Origin: Kovacikia minuta CCNUW1 | GTDB lineage: Bacteria; Cyanobacteriota; Cyanobacteriia; Leptolyngbyales; Leptolyngbyaceae | Direction: 5' to 3' | DNA length: 64,000 nt | Assembly (NCBI RefSeq): GCF_020091585.1 | Contig: NZ_CP083582.1 | Span: forward strand, 1-64,000 | Part shown: one piece after another, positions 54,949 to 63,449 of the stretch | Position numbering within the stretch: position 1 is the stretch's first letter | How the letters are laid out: each line of letters starts with the position of its first letter | Program-made: the position numbers and the translations under genes | The notes under the pieces: generated by a model | What the model saw: the letters and a program-made list of their open reading frames with translations, nothing else | Database searches by the model: none | What the model was told of the DNA's origin: nothing

Positions 54949-55101
54949 GAAGGGGTTGGTCAAATTAATGCGAGGTGCAACGATCTCCTGACTCCTGACT
55001 CTTCCCCAAACCATCTCAGCATTCTGTGCCCGTTCTGACATGAATTGGTAACTATTCACTGCATAATGGGGACTCAGTTGTTTTAGAGAATCGAGAAAGT
55101 C

Positions 55102-56305
55102 ATGGGTCGCGCCAATAAAGTTGTGCTGGCATATTCCGGTGGAGTCGATACCTCCGTCTGTATTCCCTACCTCAAGCACGAGTGGGGTGTCCAAGAAGTG
55201 ATTACCCTGGCTGCGGATCTGGGGCAGGGGGATGAACTGGAACCTGTTCGGGAAAAGGCACTCAAGTCGGGGGCTGAAGTTTCGCTGGTGATTGATGCAA
55301 CAGAGGAATTTGTCAGGGATTATGCTTTTCCGGCAATTCAAGCCAATGCCCTCTACGAAAACCAGTATCCCCTCTCGACTGCCCTGGCGCGACCGCTGAT
55401 TGCCAAACTACTGGTGGAAGCAGCGGAAAAGTATGGTGCCGATGCGGTTGCCCACGGCTGTACCGGGAAAGGGAATGACCAGGTGCGGTTTGATGTCTCG
55501 ATCGCCGCCCTCAACCCAGATATAAAAGTCCTTACACCGGCGCGGGAGTGGGGCATGAGCCGGGAAGAAACGATCGCCTACGGCGAACGGTTTGGCATTC
55601 CTTCTCCCGTAAAAAAATCTTCCCCTTATAGCATCGATAAGAACCTTCTTGGTCGGGCGATTGAAGCGGGACCGCTGGAAGACCCCTGGACAGAGCCGAC
55701 GGAAGATGTTTACACAATGACCAGAGCGATTGCAGCAGCCCCCGATCAGCCCGAATATGTAGAGATTGGCTTTGAACAGGGCATTCCCGTGACCCTCAAT
55801 GGCGAATCTCTGGCACCCGTCGCCCTCGGTCAGCCAACTGAACGAGATTGCGGGAGCACACAGCGTTGGGCGAATCGACATGATCGAAAATCGTCTGGTT
55901 GGGATTAAATCACGGGAAGTATATGAAACTCCCGCATTAACGGTGTTGATCCAGGCCCACCGCGATCTGGAAAGCCTCACCCTGACGGCTGACCTGATCC
56001 ATTACAAACGGGGCATCGAAGAAACCTACTCCCAGATGATCTACAACGGTCTCTGGTACAGCCCGTTGAAAGATGCGCTGGATGCCTTTGTTCAAAAAAG
56101 TCAGGAACGGGTATCCGGGACGGTGCGGATCAAACTGTTTAAGGGACACGCGATCGTGGCTGGGCGCAAATCGGTTAATTCCATCTACAGCCCTAGCCTG
56201 GCAACCTACGGAGCCGAAGACAAATTCGATCACCGCTCCGCCGAAGGGTTTATTTACATTTGGGGCTTGCCCACCCGCGTCTGGGCACAAAAGCAGAGAC
56301 ATTAG
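55102..56305 (+). CDS. argG: Argininosuccinate synthase, frameshifted
   Basis: Arginine biosynthesis: citrulline + aspartate + ATP to argininosuccinate. N-terminal ATP loop [28 protein letters not shown], and [40 protein letters not shown]; the second reading frame continues [34 protein letters not shown]. The frame breaks at GG 55828-55829; dropping one G gives [14 protein letters not shown] and a 400-aa protein, the exact family length. An essential biosynthetic enzyme broken mid-gene argues for a sequencing error. ATG at 55102. Confidence 0.94.
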
Positions 56306-56392
56306 TTCAAACTGTTAGCCGTTACGGGGGAGGATTATGGTAACGACTCATGGGTAATGGCTACAATAACCCATCACCCATTACCCATTGTT

Positions 56393-56803
56393 ATGAAAAC
56401 CCCTAGAGAAGTGATCCAGATTTGGGTGGATGCTCACAACGCGCGGGATGCCCATTCTGCCGCTGACCTGTACCATGAGGATGCGACGAACATTCAGGTA
56501 GCAGTGGGTATCCCAGTGCAAGGAAAACAGGCAATTTTGGAGGGTTTGATCCAGTTTTTCCAGGCGTTCCCTGACAACTACACCCGGATTGAAAATCTGT
56601 TTGAGGATGGGGAGTGGGCGATCGTCGAATGGTCGGGGGGTGGCACCTTTTTGGGCGAATTTGCCGGGGTAGCACCCACAGGCAAGAAATTTACCCTCCA
56701 GGGCTGTGGCTTTTTCCATATCACCAAAGGAAAAATTCGCTTTCAAAGAGGATACTGGGACAAAATGAGTTGGTTCAGTCAAATTGAGATTCCGCTAAGT
56801 TAG
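56393..56803 (+). CDS. SnoaL-like/NTF2-fold protein
   Basis: 136 aa from ATG 56393 (MKTPREVIQIWVDAHNARDAHSAADLYHEDATNIQVAVGIPVQGKQAILEGLIQFFQAFPDNYTRIENLFEDGEWAIVEWSGGGTFLGEFAGVAPTGKKFTLQGCGFFHITKGKIRFQRGYWDKMSW). Pattern of the SnoaL-like ester cyclase/polyketide cyclase family, a ligand-binding cone fold. The longer start at 56357 is less likely. Substrate unknown. Confidence 0.8.
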   Translation: MKTPREVIQIWVDAHNARDAHSAADLYHEDATNIQVAVGIPVQGKQAILEGLIQFFQAFPDNYTRIENLFEDGEWAIVEWSGGGTFLGEFAGVAPTGKKFTLQGCGFFHITKGKIRFQRGYWDKMSWFSQIEIPLS

Positions 56804-57105
56804 GAGATTCTGTGGGAAGGTTCGTGAGTTAAGCTGTTAACTACAGATTGTCATGGCATACCCAGCTAGATACTCTTCTTCCCTTGAAAGATTAGAATAT
56901 GACCGCTCTTGAAAGCAGATCGAAACAGAAACCACAGGTTTTCGTAAGTTACGCTAGTGAAGACAGTGCAACTGCAAAATTGATTGTGGAAGGGCTGCGA
57001 TCTCGGGATCTCAAGGTGTGGCTAGATGCTGATGAACTTCGTCCAGGAGATCATTGGGCTAAGTCTATTCGTACAGCTATTTCAGCTAGTGCCTACTTTT
57101 TATTC

Positions 57106-58192
57106 CGCCAATTCAAATCTGAAGTGCACCATCACCTGACTGACCCCAGAATACCTCATGAGGAGTTCGATAACCTAACGATTGTCTCGGTCGATGATTA
57201 ATCAATTCAACTACTTGATCGACTTCATCTTGCTTGACGATTCTAAAATTCGTTCCTTTTGGGAAAAACTGTCGAATCAATCCATTCGTATGCTCATTCA
57301 ACCCACGTTCCCAAGAATGATATGGATTGGCAAAATAACATTGCACTCCCAACCTCGCTGTTAGTTGCTCATGCTTGCTAAACTCCTTGCCATTATCAAA
57401 CGTCATCGTCTTACGTCGCTCTTTTGGAATCGACTCAAACGCTGCAATACTGACACGGTTCATCTCCCCTGCTGTTCGGTCTTTCATCACTCGTGCAACC
57501 AGAAACTTTGAGGCTTTGTCTACATGCGTCGCAATCGCTCCCAAATGATTACCCCCGACGATCGTATCGCCTTCCCAATGCCCAATTTCACTCTTTTGTT
57601 CTGCAATCACAGGTCTGTGTTCAATCCCAACTCGATTGGGAATCAATCCTCGTTTCTGTCGCTTGGCGCTCCGATGCTGCCGTCGGATGTGAGAGTGCCG
57701 TAAATAGCCACGATAGGCACCCATATCGGCATAGTTGTGATAAATCATCTGATAGATGGTCTCATGGCTCACCCACTCCAGTCCTTTGAGCTTGAGTGAA
57801 CCGGCAATCTGTTGCGGGCTATGGTACTGCCGAAGTTGCGCTTTCACCCTCGCCAAACAACCCTCAGAGATGCCCACAAACGGTTGCTTGGACTGCTGCC
57901 GACGAACGTGCTGCTGAGCTTGAGCCAAGTCCGGTAGATAGATCTGCTCTGAGCTTTGGTTGCGTTTGAGTTCACGAGAAATGGTGCTGTGGGAACGTCC
58001 CATTCGAATGGCAATTGCCCGCAGGGACAAATCACCCCTTTGTCTCAATCGATAGAGTTCCAGGCGCTCATCTGCGCTAAGCTGCGTATAGCTCATTAGG
58101 GTTTCCTGTTGTTGTGATAAATGCCAGGTTACCCTTTTGAGTCCCTCTAGGGGAAGCTTCTAGAGGGGGTGCACTTCAGATTTGAATTGGCG
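57106..58192. mobile_element. IS30-family insertion sequence
   Basis: 1087 bp. Perfect 25-bp terminal inverted repeats at 57106-57130 and 58168-58192 (CGCCAATTCAAATCTGAAGT... and its complement). Flanked by a 3-bp target duplication TTC (57103-57105 and 58193-58195). One transposase gene on the reverse strand. Both ends and the reading frame are complete, so the element may still be mobile. Confidence 0.95.
57113..58096 (-). CDS. IS30-family transposase
   Basis: 327-aa DDE transposase. N-terminal helix-turn-helix (YRLRQRGDLSLRAIAIRMGRSHSTISRELKRN), then the catalytic triad: Asp in HWEGDTIVGGN, Asp in MTFDNGKEF, Glu in WERGLNEHTNGLIRQFFPKGTNF. Full length, intact. Stop codon lies inside the left inverted repeat. 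Reverse to the gene it interrupts. Confidence 0.96.
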   Translation of the reverse strand: MSYTQLSADERLELYRLRQRGDLSLRAIAIRMGRSHSTISRELKRNQSSEQIYLPDLAQAQQHVRRQQSKQPFVGISEGCLARVKAQLRQYHSPQQIAGSLKLKGLEWVSHETIYQMIYHNYADMGAYRGYLRHSHIRRQHRSAKRQKRGLIPNRVGIEHRPVIAEQKSEIGHWEGDTIVGGNHLGAIATHVDKASKFLVARVMKDRTAGEMNRVSIAAFESIPKERRKTMTFDNGKEFSKHEQLTARLGVQCYFANPYHSWERGLNEHTNGLIRQFFPKGTNFRIVKQDEVDQVVELINHRPRQSLGYRTPHEVFWGQSGDGALQI

Positions 58193-58873
58193 TTCCTATT
58201 ATCGAAACATTCAGTACATTCTCTTTGGATGGATCACGAAGTTGAGGCTGTGTTGAAAGAACTGCAAAGCCGAGATATCACCTTCTTACCTATCCTTCTA
58301 GAAGACTGTGATATTCCGCCATCTCTTGCCATATATCAATTGTTTGATATGAGAAGTGGAGTTGAAAAGAATTTAGAGAAACTTACTGAAGTTTTGAGAT
58401 TTACTCCAAAAATTGATTTTGAAAAGCTGTCTCCGCAAACTTTTGGGCAACTAGTGGTAGATCTTCTTCAAAAACTTGGTTTTGTTAATTTGCAGGTAAA
58501 ACCACAACAGGGGGCATTAGCTTTTGATGCTGTTGTTGAATTCCGTCAAAAAGACCCATTTGGTGCTGAGACTCGTGAGATTTATGTCGTTGAAACTAAA
58601 CTGTATCGGCATGCGCGCGCGGATTTACAAGCACTAAGACAGTTGGCTATGTATGCTGAGAGTGATCCAACAATCAACAAAGCACTTCTTGTTACCAATG
58701 GAAATCTTACATCTGCTGCTCTTGATTGGGTAAGCGATGCCCCTAAAGCTACTGGTGTTCCAATCCGAGTTATTGATGGAACAGAGTTGAAGAGACTTCT
58801 CTTACAAAATACTGATCTAGTTTCCAAATACTTTTCTACTATTAACCTGGCAATATTTGATCTAGCATGAGCT

Positions 58874-58953
58874 GTAGGGTGCTGTTAGGCATCGCCGTAA
58901 CGCACCGCTAACCCACGCCTCGGTGCGTTACGCTGTCGCTAACAGCACCCTAC
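58874..58953. mobile_element. Palindromic element, GTAGGGTGC family
   Basis: 80 bp. GTAGGGTGCTGTTAG...CGTAACGCACCG at the left mirrors CGGTGCGTTACG...CTAACAGCACCCTAC at the right; nearly perfect long inverted repeat. No ORF. Immediately downstream of the interrupted TIR gene. Confidence 0.8.
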
Positions 58954-59022
58954 GCAATCATGGCGCAATTCCAAAATATGTAGGAACAAAAGCTGCCGGG
59001 TTAATAGCTTAAGCAGCGCTTC

Positions 59023-59563
59023 ATGAGCCGAGTTACTGATTTAGTTAATCGGCTTGATAGCTGTCCTGTCGGAGAAAAAGGTTGGCGAGAGTTTGAAGAC
59101 CTTTGTGTAGAGATTCTCGAATTTCTATTTGTTCCACCATTGGTTAGACCAATCATTCAGCCTCGAACATACTCCGGTACAAATCGGCGAGATGCTGTAT
59201 TTCCTAATCGAAATTTTGATGAAAAGCACGGCTGAGGTTTACTGCTTCGAGAATTAGAAGCAAGAATGGTGCTCTTTGAATTCAAAAACTATGGAATAAC
59301 AGATATTGGACAAGAAGAAGTCATTCAAACTGACAATTATCTTACTGAACCTATGGGCAGGCTGGCGATCATGATATGTAGTAAGCTTCCCACTTCTGAT
59401 GCTCACATTCAACGAAATACTATTTATAGTCGGCGGCGAAAGATAATTCTTTTTATAACGAAACAACATCTTAAGGAGATGCTATTCATCAAAGAACGAG
59501 GTGGAAGATCCATGTGATTTAATTGTCGATCTCGTTGAGAGATTCTATTTGCAGCATGAGTAA
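59023..59563 (+). pseudogene. PD-(D/E)xK nuclease-like gene with an in-frame stop and a frameshift
   Basis: Residual protein of about 180 codons: MSRVTDLVNRLDSCPVGEKGWREFEDLCVEILEFL...QPRTYSGTNRRDAVFPNRNFDEKHG, stop TGA at 59233-59235, then GLLLRELEARMVLFEFKNYGITDIGQEEV in the same frame. The RRDAVFPN and MVLFEFKNY segments give the D...E-x-K pattern of restriction-type nucleases. A +1 expansion at CC 59510-59511 separates the tail SCDLIVDLVERFYLQHE, which ends at 59563. The TGA could replace TGG (G-W-G). Close to the TIR nuclease gene, it suggests a two-gene defence locus in decay, or sequencing errors. Confidence 0.7.
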
Positions 59564-59639
59564 GCAACATCACAGAAATAAATTTTTCTTTCCATCTAAC
59601 ACCTAATGCCCGACACCTGCGATGAAATTCAAAATTTGA

Positions 59640-59831
59640 TTACTTCCCATCAGAATTCTGTTGAAATACTGACCAAACTTCCACATCAGGATTCATGACA
59701 ATTCCATTCTGAAGCCCTTGTAATTCAGCAGTAAAACGTGGTGCGGGAAGAATGGAGGCGATCGCTCCCACAACTGTAAATAAAGCAATCAGTTTATAGG
59801 CCATTTTGGCGGTGAAAGTTGGAGCTTTCAT
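59640..59831 (-). CDS. Small exported or membrane-anchored protein
   Basis: 63 aa, MKAPTFTAKMAYKLIALFTVVGAIASILPAPRFTAELQGLQNGIVMNPDVEVWSVFQQNSDGK. One hydrophobic segment (about 12-28) near the N-terminus. Strong Shine-Dalgarno AAAGGAG upstream of the ATG on the reverse strand. Function unknown. Confidence 0.65.
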   Translation of the reverse strand: MKAPTFTAKMAYKLIALFTVVGAIASILPAPRFTAELQGLQNGIVMNPDVEVWSVFQQNSDGK

Positions 59832-59973
59832 AGTTCTCCTTTAAGTGTTCTAACCCGCGAAGCAAATGCGATAAAATGCTAAATTGCGAAGTCCAAAAAT
59901 CTTTTTCTAATTGGTTAGACTGCCGCTGTCGCTCAATAGTTCATGAATTAGCCTGAACTTTACGTACTGTAAT

Positions 59974-60606
59974 ATGGAATTGGATGGTCCCAACCCGAAT
60001 CGACCCTATCCCCTGGCCGATCACCGCCGCGTTTGTTTTATCAAAAATTTTGTCAAATCACCCCATATCATTGTTGGCGATTACTCCTATTACGATGATC
60101 CAGTTGATCCGGAAGGCTTTGAACGCAACGTGTTGTATCACTACGGTGACGATCGCCTGATAATCGGTAAGTTCTGCGCGATTGCCACCCAGGTCAAATT
60201 CATCATGAATGGGGCCAATCACAAACTGGATGGCATTTCCACCTTTCCCTTTCCCATCTTTGGGCATGGTTGGGAAAAGGAGATGGCGCAATTGATTGGG
60301 CTACCCAGTCGGGGGGATACGGTGGTTGGCAACGATGTTTGGATGGGCTACGATTCCCTCGTCATGCCAGGAGTCAGGATTGGTGATGGGGCGATCGTGG
60401 CAGCCCGATCAGTGGTCGTGAAGGATATTCCCCCTTATACGATTGCGGGTGGTAATCCAGCTCAGCCTCTTAAACAGCGCTTTAGTGAGGCTGAAATTGC
60501 TCAGTTACTAGAGATTCGATGGTGGGATTGGGATATTGCCAAAATTAGCCGCAATCTTCATCTGATTATGGCTGCTGACATTCAAGCGCTTTCGAATGCA
60601 ACGTAG
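59974..60606 (+). CDS. Vat-family/CatB-like O-acetyltransferase
   Basis: 210-aa left-handed beta-helix acetyltransferase. SPHIIVGDYSYYDDP, LIIGKFCAIATQVKFIMNGANHKLDGISTFPFPIFG (active-site His), then hexapeptide repeats VVGNDVWMGYDSLVMPGVRIGDGAIVAARSVVVKDIPPYTIAGGNPA. This is the xenobiotic acetyltransferase group including streptogramin A and chloramphenicol enzymes; chromosomal cyanobacterial members need not confer resistance. Its 3' end overlaps the convergent comB by about 25 bases. Confidence 0.88.
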   Translation: MELDGPNPNRPYPLADHRRVCFIKNFVKSPHIIVGDYSYYDDPVDPEGFERNVLYHYGDDRLIIGKFCAIATQVKFIMNGANHKLDGISTFPFPIFGHGWEKEMAQLIGLPSRGDTVVGNDVWMGYDSLVMPGVRIGDGAIVAARSVVVKDIPPYTIAGGNPAQPLKQRFSEAEIAQLLEIRWWDWDIAKISRNLHLIMAADIQALSNAT

Positions 60607-61302
60607 GTGCCGTTGAGCAAAACGGGAACGCATCGGCTGCTGTTGAGCATTGCCGCAAGTTTCACGTCTTGAGCGAATCCCCCTGGCAATTAATTCTTTG
60701 CCTGAACCACACTGAGACAGCCTTGTTTGAAGATTCTCCTTCGCATGCTGAAAGGCGACGATCGCCGCTTCCGCCTCCGGCGATCGGGAACCTTGCAAAT
60801 GGCTCAAAATTGCGCCTGCGCCCACCCAATCCTCCCAGGCGGGACGCAAGCTGCCCTCTCGCCAGCGTTCTCCTGCCGGGATCACGGCAATTCGATTTCC
60901 CAGGGTTTGAGCAAAGCGAGCCACTGCCTCACCGTTTCGCAGGCAACCGGCGATCGTCGGAGTTTGCCCAGAGAGCAAGGTCAAGGTCGATCCATTGGGA
61001 GAAGGGATCACCAACCGGGTTCCCGCGGGGATCTGGATCAAAGAACTGGGTGAAAGGGAATACCCAGCCCCCCGCTGATGGGTTGCCAGGAGAGCATTCA
61101 CCGACTGAGCATAGGTCAATGCCGAGCCATCCTGGAATCGGTACGGAAAGATCACAGCCCCCCTGCTTGTGGCAATTTCCACACAGGTGGAAAACGACAA
61201 AACATCCACAATGACGATCGCATCACTGGTGGGGGCAAGGTTAATCACCCCCTGTTCACCCCACTCGCAGCGCAGATCAAATTCTGTCTGGTCAAACATC
61301 AT
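60582..61302 (-). CDS. comB: 2-phosphosulfolactate phosphatase, frameshifted near the end
   Basis: Phosphatase of the coenzyme M/sulfolactate pathway, common in cyanobacteria. MMFDQTEFDLRCEWGEQGVINLAPTSDAIVIVDVLSFSTCVEIATSRGA, LVIPSPNGSTLTLLS, ERWREGSLRPAWEDWVGAGAI and HAKENLQTRLSQCGSGKELIARG are typical. The raw frame runs to 60508 with a non-family tail; removing one base at CCCCC 60679-60683 gives ARGFAQDVKLAAMLNSSRCVPVLLNGTYVAFESA ending at 60582 and a 239-aa protein of the expected length. Start MMFDQ at 61302. Confidence 0.88.
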
Positions 61303-61386
61303 CGTTTCAATCCTGGTTCTCCCCATTACTCCGCTTCAGAAAACTCCCATTACACTGGGAGAGGTAAACTTTTGTGGCCTATCCCT

Positions 61387-61902
61387 ATGGTGTTGAGTCG
61401 CCTGGTTGCCTTGCTCGCTTCCCTCCTTATTTTCTGCTGGTCCTTGCCAGTATGGGCAGTTCAGACCGGAACGACCTACAGCAAGCAATACACCCCCCCT
61501 CCGTCCTACAGTAACGCCCAACTTGCAGGACAGGATTTTTCTGGGCAAACGCTGAAGGTTGCTGAATTTTCTAACGCGAACCTGAATCGGGTAAATTTTT
61601 CTAACGCCGACCTGCAAGGTGCGATTCTGAGCGCTTCGACCCTGACTGGAACTGTTTTGCATGGTGCAGATTTGACCCAGGCAATGGTGGATCAGGTCAA
61701 ATTTGTGCGGACGGATTTGAGTGACGCAGTTTTGGTGAATACGATTTTGCTGCGTTCGACCTTCGAGGATGTCGTAATCGCAGGTGCCGATTTCACGGAT
61801 GCGATGCTGGATGGTGCCCAGGTCAAGCAGTTATGCCAGGTGGCAGAAGGCGTGAATCCTAAAACGGGGGTTGGGACACGGGAGTCGTTGGGGTGCCGGT
61901 AG
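61387..61902 (+). CDS. Exported pentapeptide-repeat protein
   Basis: 171 aa from ATG 61387 (MVLSRLVALLASLLIFCWSLPVWAVQTGTTYSK). Signal peptide with probable cleavage at VWA-VQ, then AQLAGQDFSGQTLKVAEFSNANLNRVNFSNADLQGAILSASTLTGTVLHGADL, several A(N/D)LxX pentapeptide repeats, and a C-terminal pair of cysteines. Predicted lumenal or periplasmic, like other small cyanobacterial pentapeptide proteins. The frame continues upstream to 61078, but that part runs antisense through comB. Confidence 0.8.
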   Translation: MVLSRLVALLASLLIFCWSLPVWAVQTGTTYSKQYTPPPSYSNAQLAGQDFSGQTLKVAEFSNANLNRVNFSNADLQGAILSASTLTGTVLHGADLTQAMVDQVKFVRTDLSDAVLVNTILLRSTFEDVVIAGADFTDAMLDGAQVKQLCQVAEGVNPKTGVGTRESLGCR

Positions 61903-61965
61903 GAAAGGATGAGGGATGAGGGATGAGGGATAGGAGTGGGGGGGTGTGCGGGTTGGGGGTGGTAG

Positions 61966-62033
61966 AGAAACCGGGTTTCTAAACCAAATATCAAGGGTTT
62001 CACACATTGATTCTCGCAAGAAACCCGGTTTCT
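61966..62033. mobile_element. Palindromic element, AGAAACCGGGTTTCT family, copy 2
   Basis: AGAAACCGGGTTTCT at 61966-61980 and AGAAACCCGGTTTCT at 62019-62033, each itself nearly palindromic, 38 bases apart. Same motif as the element at 52321-52406. Confidence 0.7.
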
Positions 62034-62092
62034 GAGACTGCTGCAAGATCTCAGATAAGGGATTAAAGAGTAGGGGAGGGAGGGAGGAAGAA

Positions 62093-63241
62093 GTGAAGAA
62101 TGGAATGATTAAACGGGTTGGGGTGATTGGGGGAGGGCAACTTGCTTGGATGATGGCAGACGCGGCGGCGAAACTGGGTGTTGAGTTGGTGGTGCAAACA
62201 CCTGCTGCAACCGATCCAGCGGTGGCGATCGCGGCGGGTAAGATTCTTGCGCCTGTGGATGACACCGCTGCAACGGCGCAACTCGCAACCCAGTGTGATG
62301 TGATTACCTTTGAGAATGAGTTTGTTGACTTGAAAGCGCTTTCTTCTCTAGAAAGTCAGGGCATTTGCTTCCGTCCCAGTACCCATGCCCTGTTCCCCCT
62401 GTTAGATAAATACCACCAGCGCTGCTACCTGAAAGACTTAGGGCTACCCACGCCAAAATTTTCCAGCTTCCCGACACCCCACACCCCACACCCCACACCC
62501 CACACACCCCTCGTCCTCAAAACCCGTCGCCACGGCTACGATGGGCAGGGAACCTTCATCCTCAAAAACCAGGCAGAATTGCAAGCGACTGTAGAACGGT
62601 TGCAAACAGTGCCCCTATTGCTGGAAGAGTTTGTTCCATTTGAGCGAGAGCTGGCAGCGATCGCGGCTCGTTCCGTGACGGGCGAAATTGCAATTTACCC
62701 GATTGTGGAAACGCAGCAGGAGAAGCAGGTGTGTCGGCGAGTGTTTGCGCCTGCAACCGTCAGTCAAGAGGTGGTGGAGCAGGCGGAGGCGATCGTTCGT
62801 ACCCTGCTCGATCGCCTCCAGGTCGTTGGCGTTTTTGGGATCGAACTCTTTCTGACACCAGAAGGAAAGGTTCTGGTGAATGAAATTGCTCCCCGCGTCC
62901 ACAACTCTGGACATTTCACCCTCGACGCCTGTGAAACGTCCCAGTTTGAGCAACACCTGAGGGCTGTTTGTGGGTTGCCATTGGGCAGTCCGGCTATGCA
63001 CACTTCAGCAGCGGTGATGGTCAACCTGTTGGGTTACGAGCATTCCACCAGTGACTACCAGACAAAGCGCCAGCAGTTAGCAGCAATTCCCCAGGCGCAG
63101 GTTCACTGGTATGGCAAAACTGAGTCTCGCCCCGGACGCAAACTGGGGCATGTGACGGTTCTGCTAGATGAACCAGGAAAAAAGCAGCACGACTCGGCGA
63201 TCGCGATCGCCCAAACGGTTGAGGCGATCTGGTACGGTTGA
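62093..63241 (+). CDS. purK: N5-carboxyaminoimidazole ribonucleotide synthase
   Basis: 382-aa ATP-grasp enzyme of purine synthesis. RVGVIGGGQLAWMMADAAAKLGVE at the N-terminus, VITFENEFVDLKALSSLE, ATP-grasp parts LVLKTRRHGYDGQG and EEFVPFERELAAIAARS, and LTPEGKVLVNEIAPRVHNSGHFTLDACETSQFEQHLRA. A short Pro/Thr/His repeat insertion (FPTPHTPHPTPHTP) precedes the ATP-grasp lysine segment. The start codon is GTG 62093; ATG 62105 is also possible. Confidence 0.95.
   Translation: MKNGMIKRVGVIGGGQLAWMMADAAAKLGVELVVQTPAATDPAVAIAAGKILAPVDDTAATAQLATQCDVITFENEFVDLKALSSLESQGICFRPSTHALFPLLDKYHQRCYLKDLGLPTPKFSSFPTPHTPHPTPHTPLVLKTRRHGYDGQGTFILKNQAELQATVERLQTVPLLLEEFVPFERELAAIAARSVTGEIAIYPIVETQQEKQVCRRVFAPATVSQEVVEQAEAIVRTLLDRLQVVGVFGIELFLTPEGKVLVNEIAPRVHNSGHFTLDACETSQFEQHLRAVCGLPLGSPAMHTSAAVMVNLLGYEHSTSDYQTKRQQLAAIPQAQVHWYGKTESRPGRKLGHVTVLLDEPGKKQHDSAIAIAQTVEAIWYG
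62466..62512. repeat. CCCCACA heptad repeat inside purK
   Basis: Four copies of the 7-bp unit CACCCCA with a degenerate end, translated in frame as TPHTPHPTPHTP between the dinucleotide-like and ATP-grasp domains. Confidence 0.85.
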
Positions 63242-63324
63242 GGGGAATTAAAAATTGAGAATGATGAATGATGAATTAAAACCAGTTGTCGAATAGATTT
63301 CTAATTTTGCATGTTTAATTCTTA

Positions 63325-63424
63325 TACCAATTTGAATTGAAAACGCGACAGATCTGGTAGGGGCGTTTGGCCAAACGCCCCTACCAAAATGTTGATGTGC
63401 CACGAGGACGATTCAATTTGATAT
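63325..63424. mobile_element. MITE-like palindromic element, ATACC family, copy 2
   Basis: Ends ATACCAATTTGAATT and ATTCAATTTGATAT are inverted; the inner palindrome GTAGGGGCGTTTGG-CCAAACGCCCCTAC (28 bp) is perfect here, whereas the copy at 3807-3905 carries two differences. Core sequence including GTTGATGTGCCACGA is shared. Confidence 0.75.
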
Positions 63425-63449
63425 TCATTTCTTCTCTTCCCAATTTCCC

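Larger units (their letters stand above)
56899..58870 (+). pseudogene. TIR-domain/PD-(D/E)xK nuclease gene, interrupted by an IS30-family element
   Basis: Left piece 56899-57105 encodes 69 residues with a TIR domain start (VFVSYASEDSATAKLIVEGLRSRDLKVWLDADELRPGDHWAKSI). Right piece from 58196 continues in the same frame: LLSKHSVHSLWMDHEVEAVLKELQSRDITFLPILLEDCDIPPSL (W-x-x-x-E with the catalytic glutamate region), then a restriction-endonuclease-like domain FGQLVVDLLQKLGFVNLQVKPQQGALAFDAVVEFRQ...IYVVETKLYRHARADLQALRQ (D and E-x-K of PD-(D/E)xK). Removing bases 57106-58195 rejoins TTTTTATTC and CTATTATCG without loss, giving a 293-aa protein. Likely an antiphage effector (TIR enzymes typically deplete NAD+), now inactive. 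Confidence 0.88.

Noticed and set aside
60669-61214. 181-codon ORF on the + strand
   Set aside because: Antisense to comB, whose family match is strong; arginine/serine/proline-rich shadow composition.
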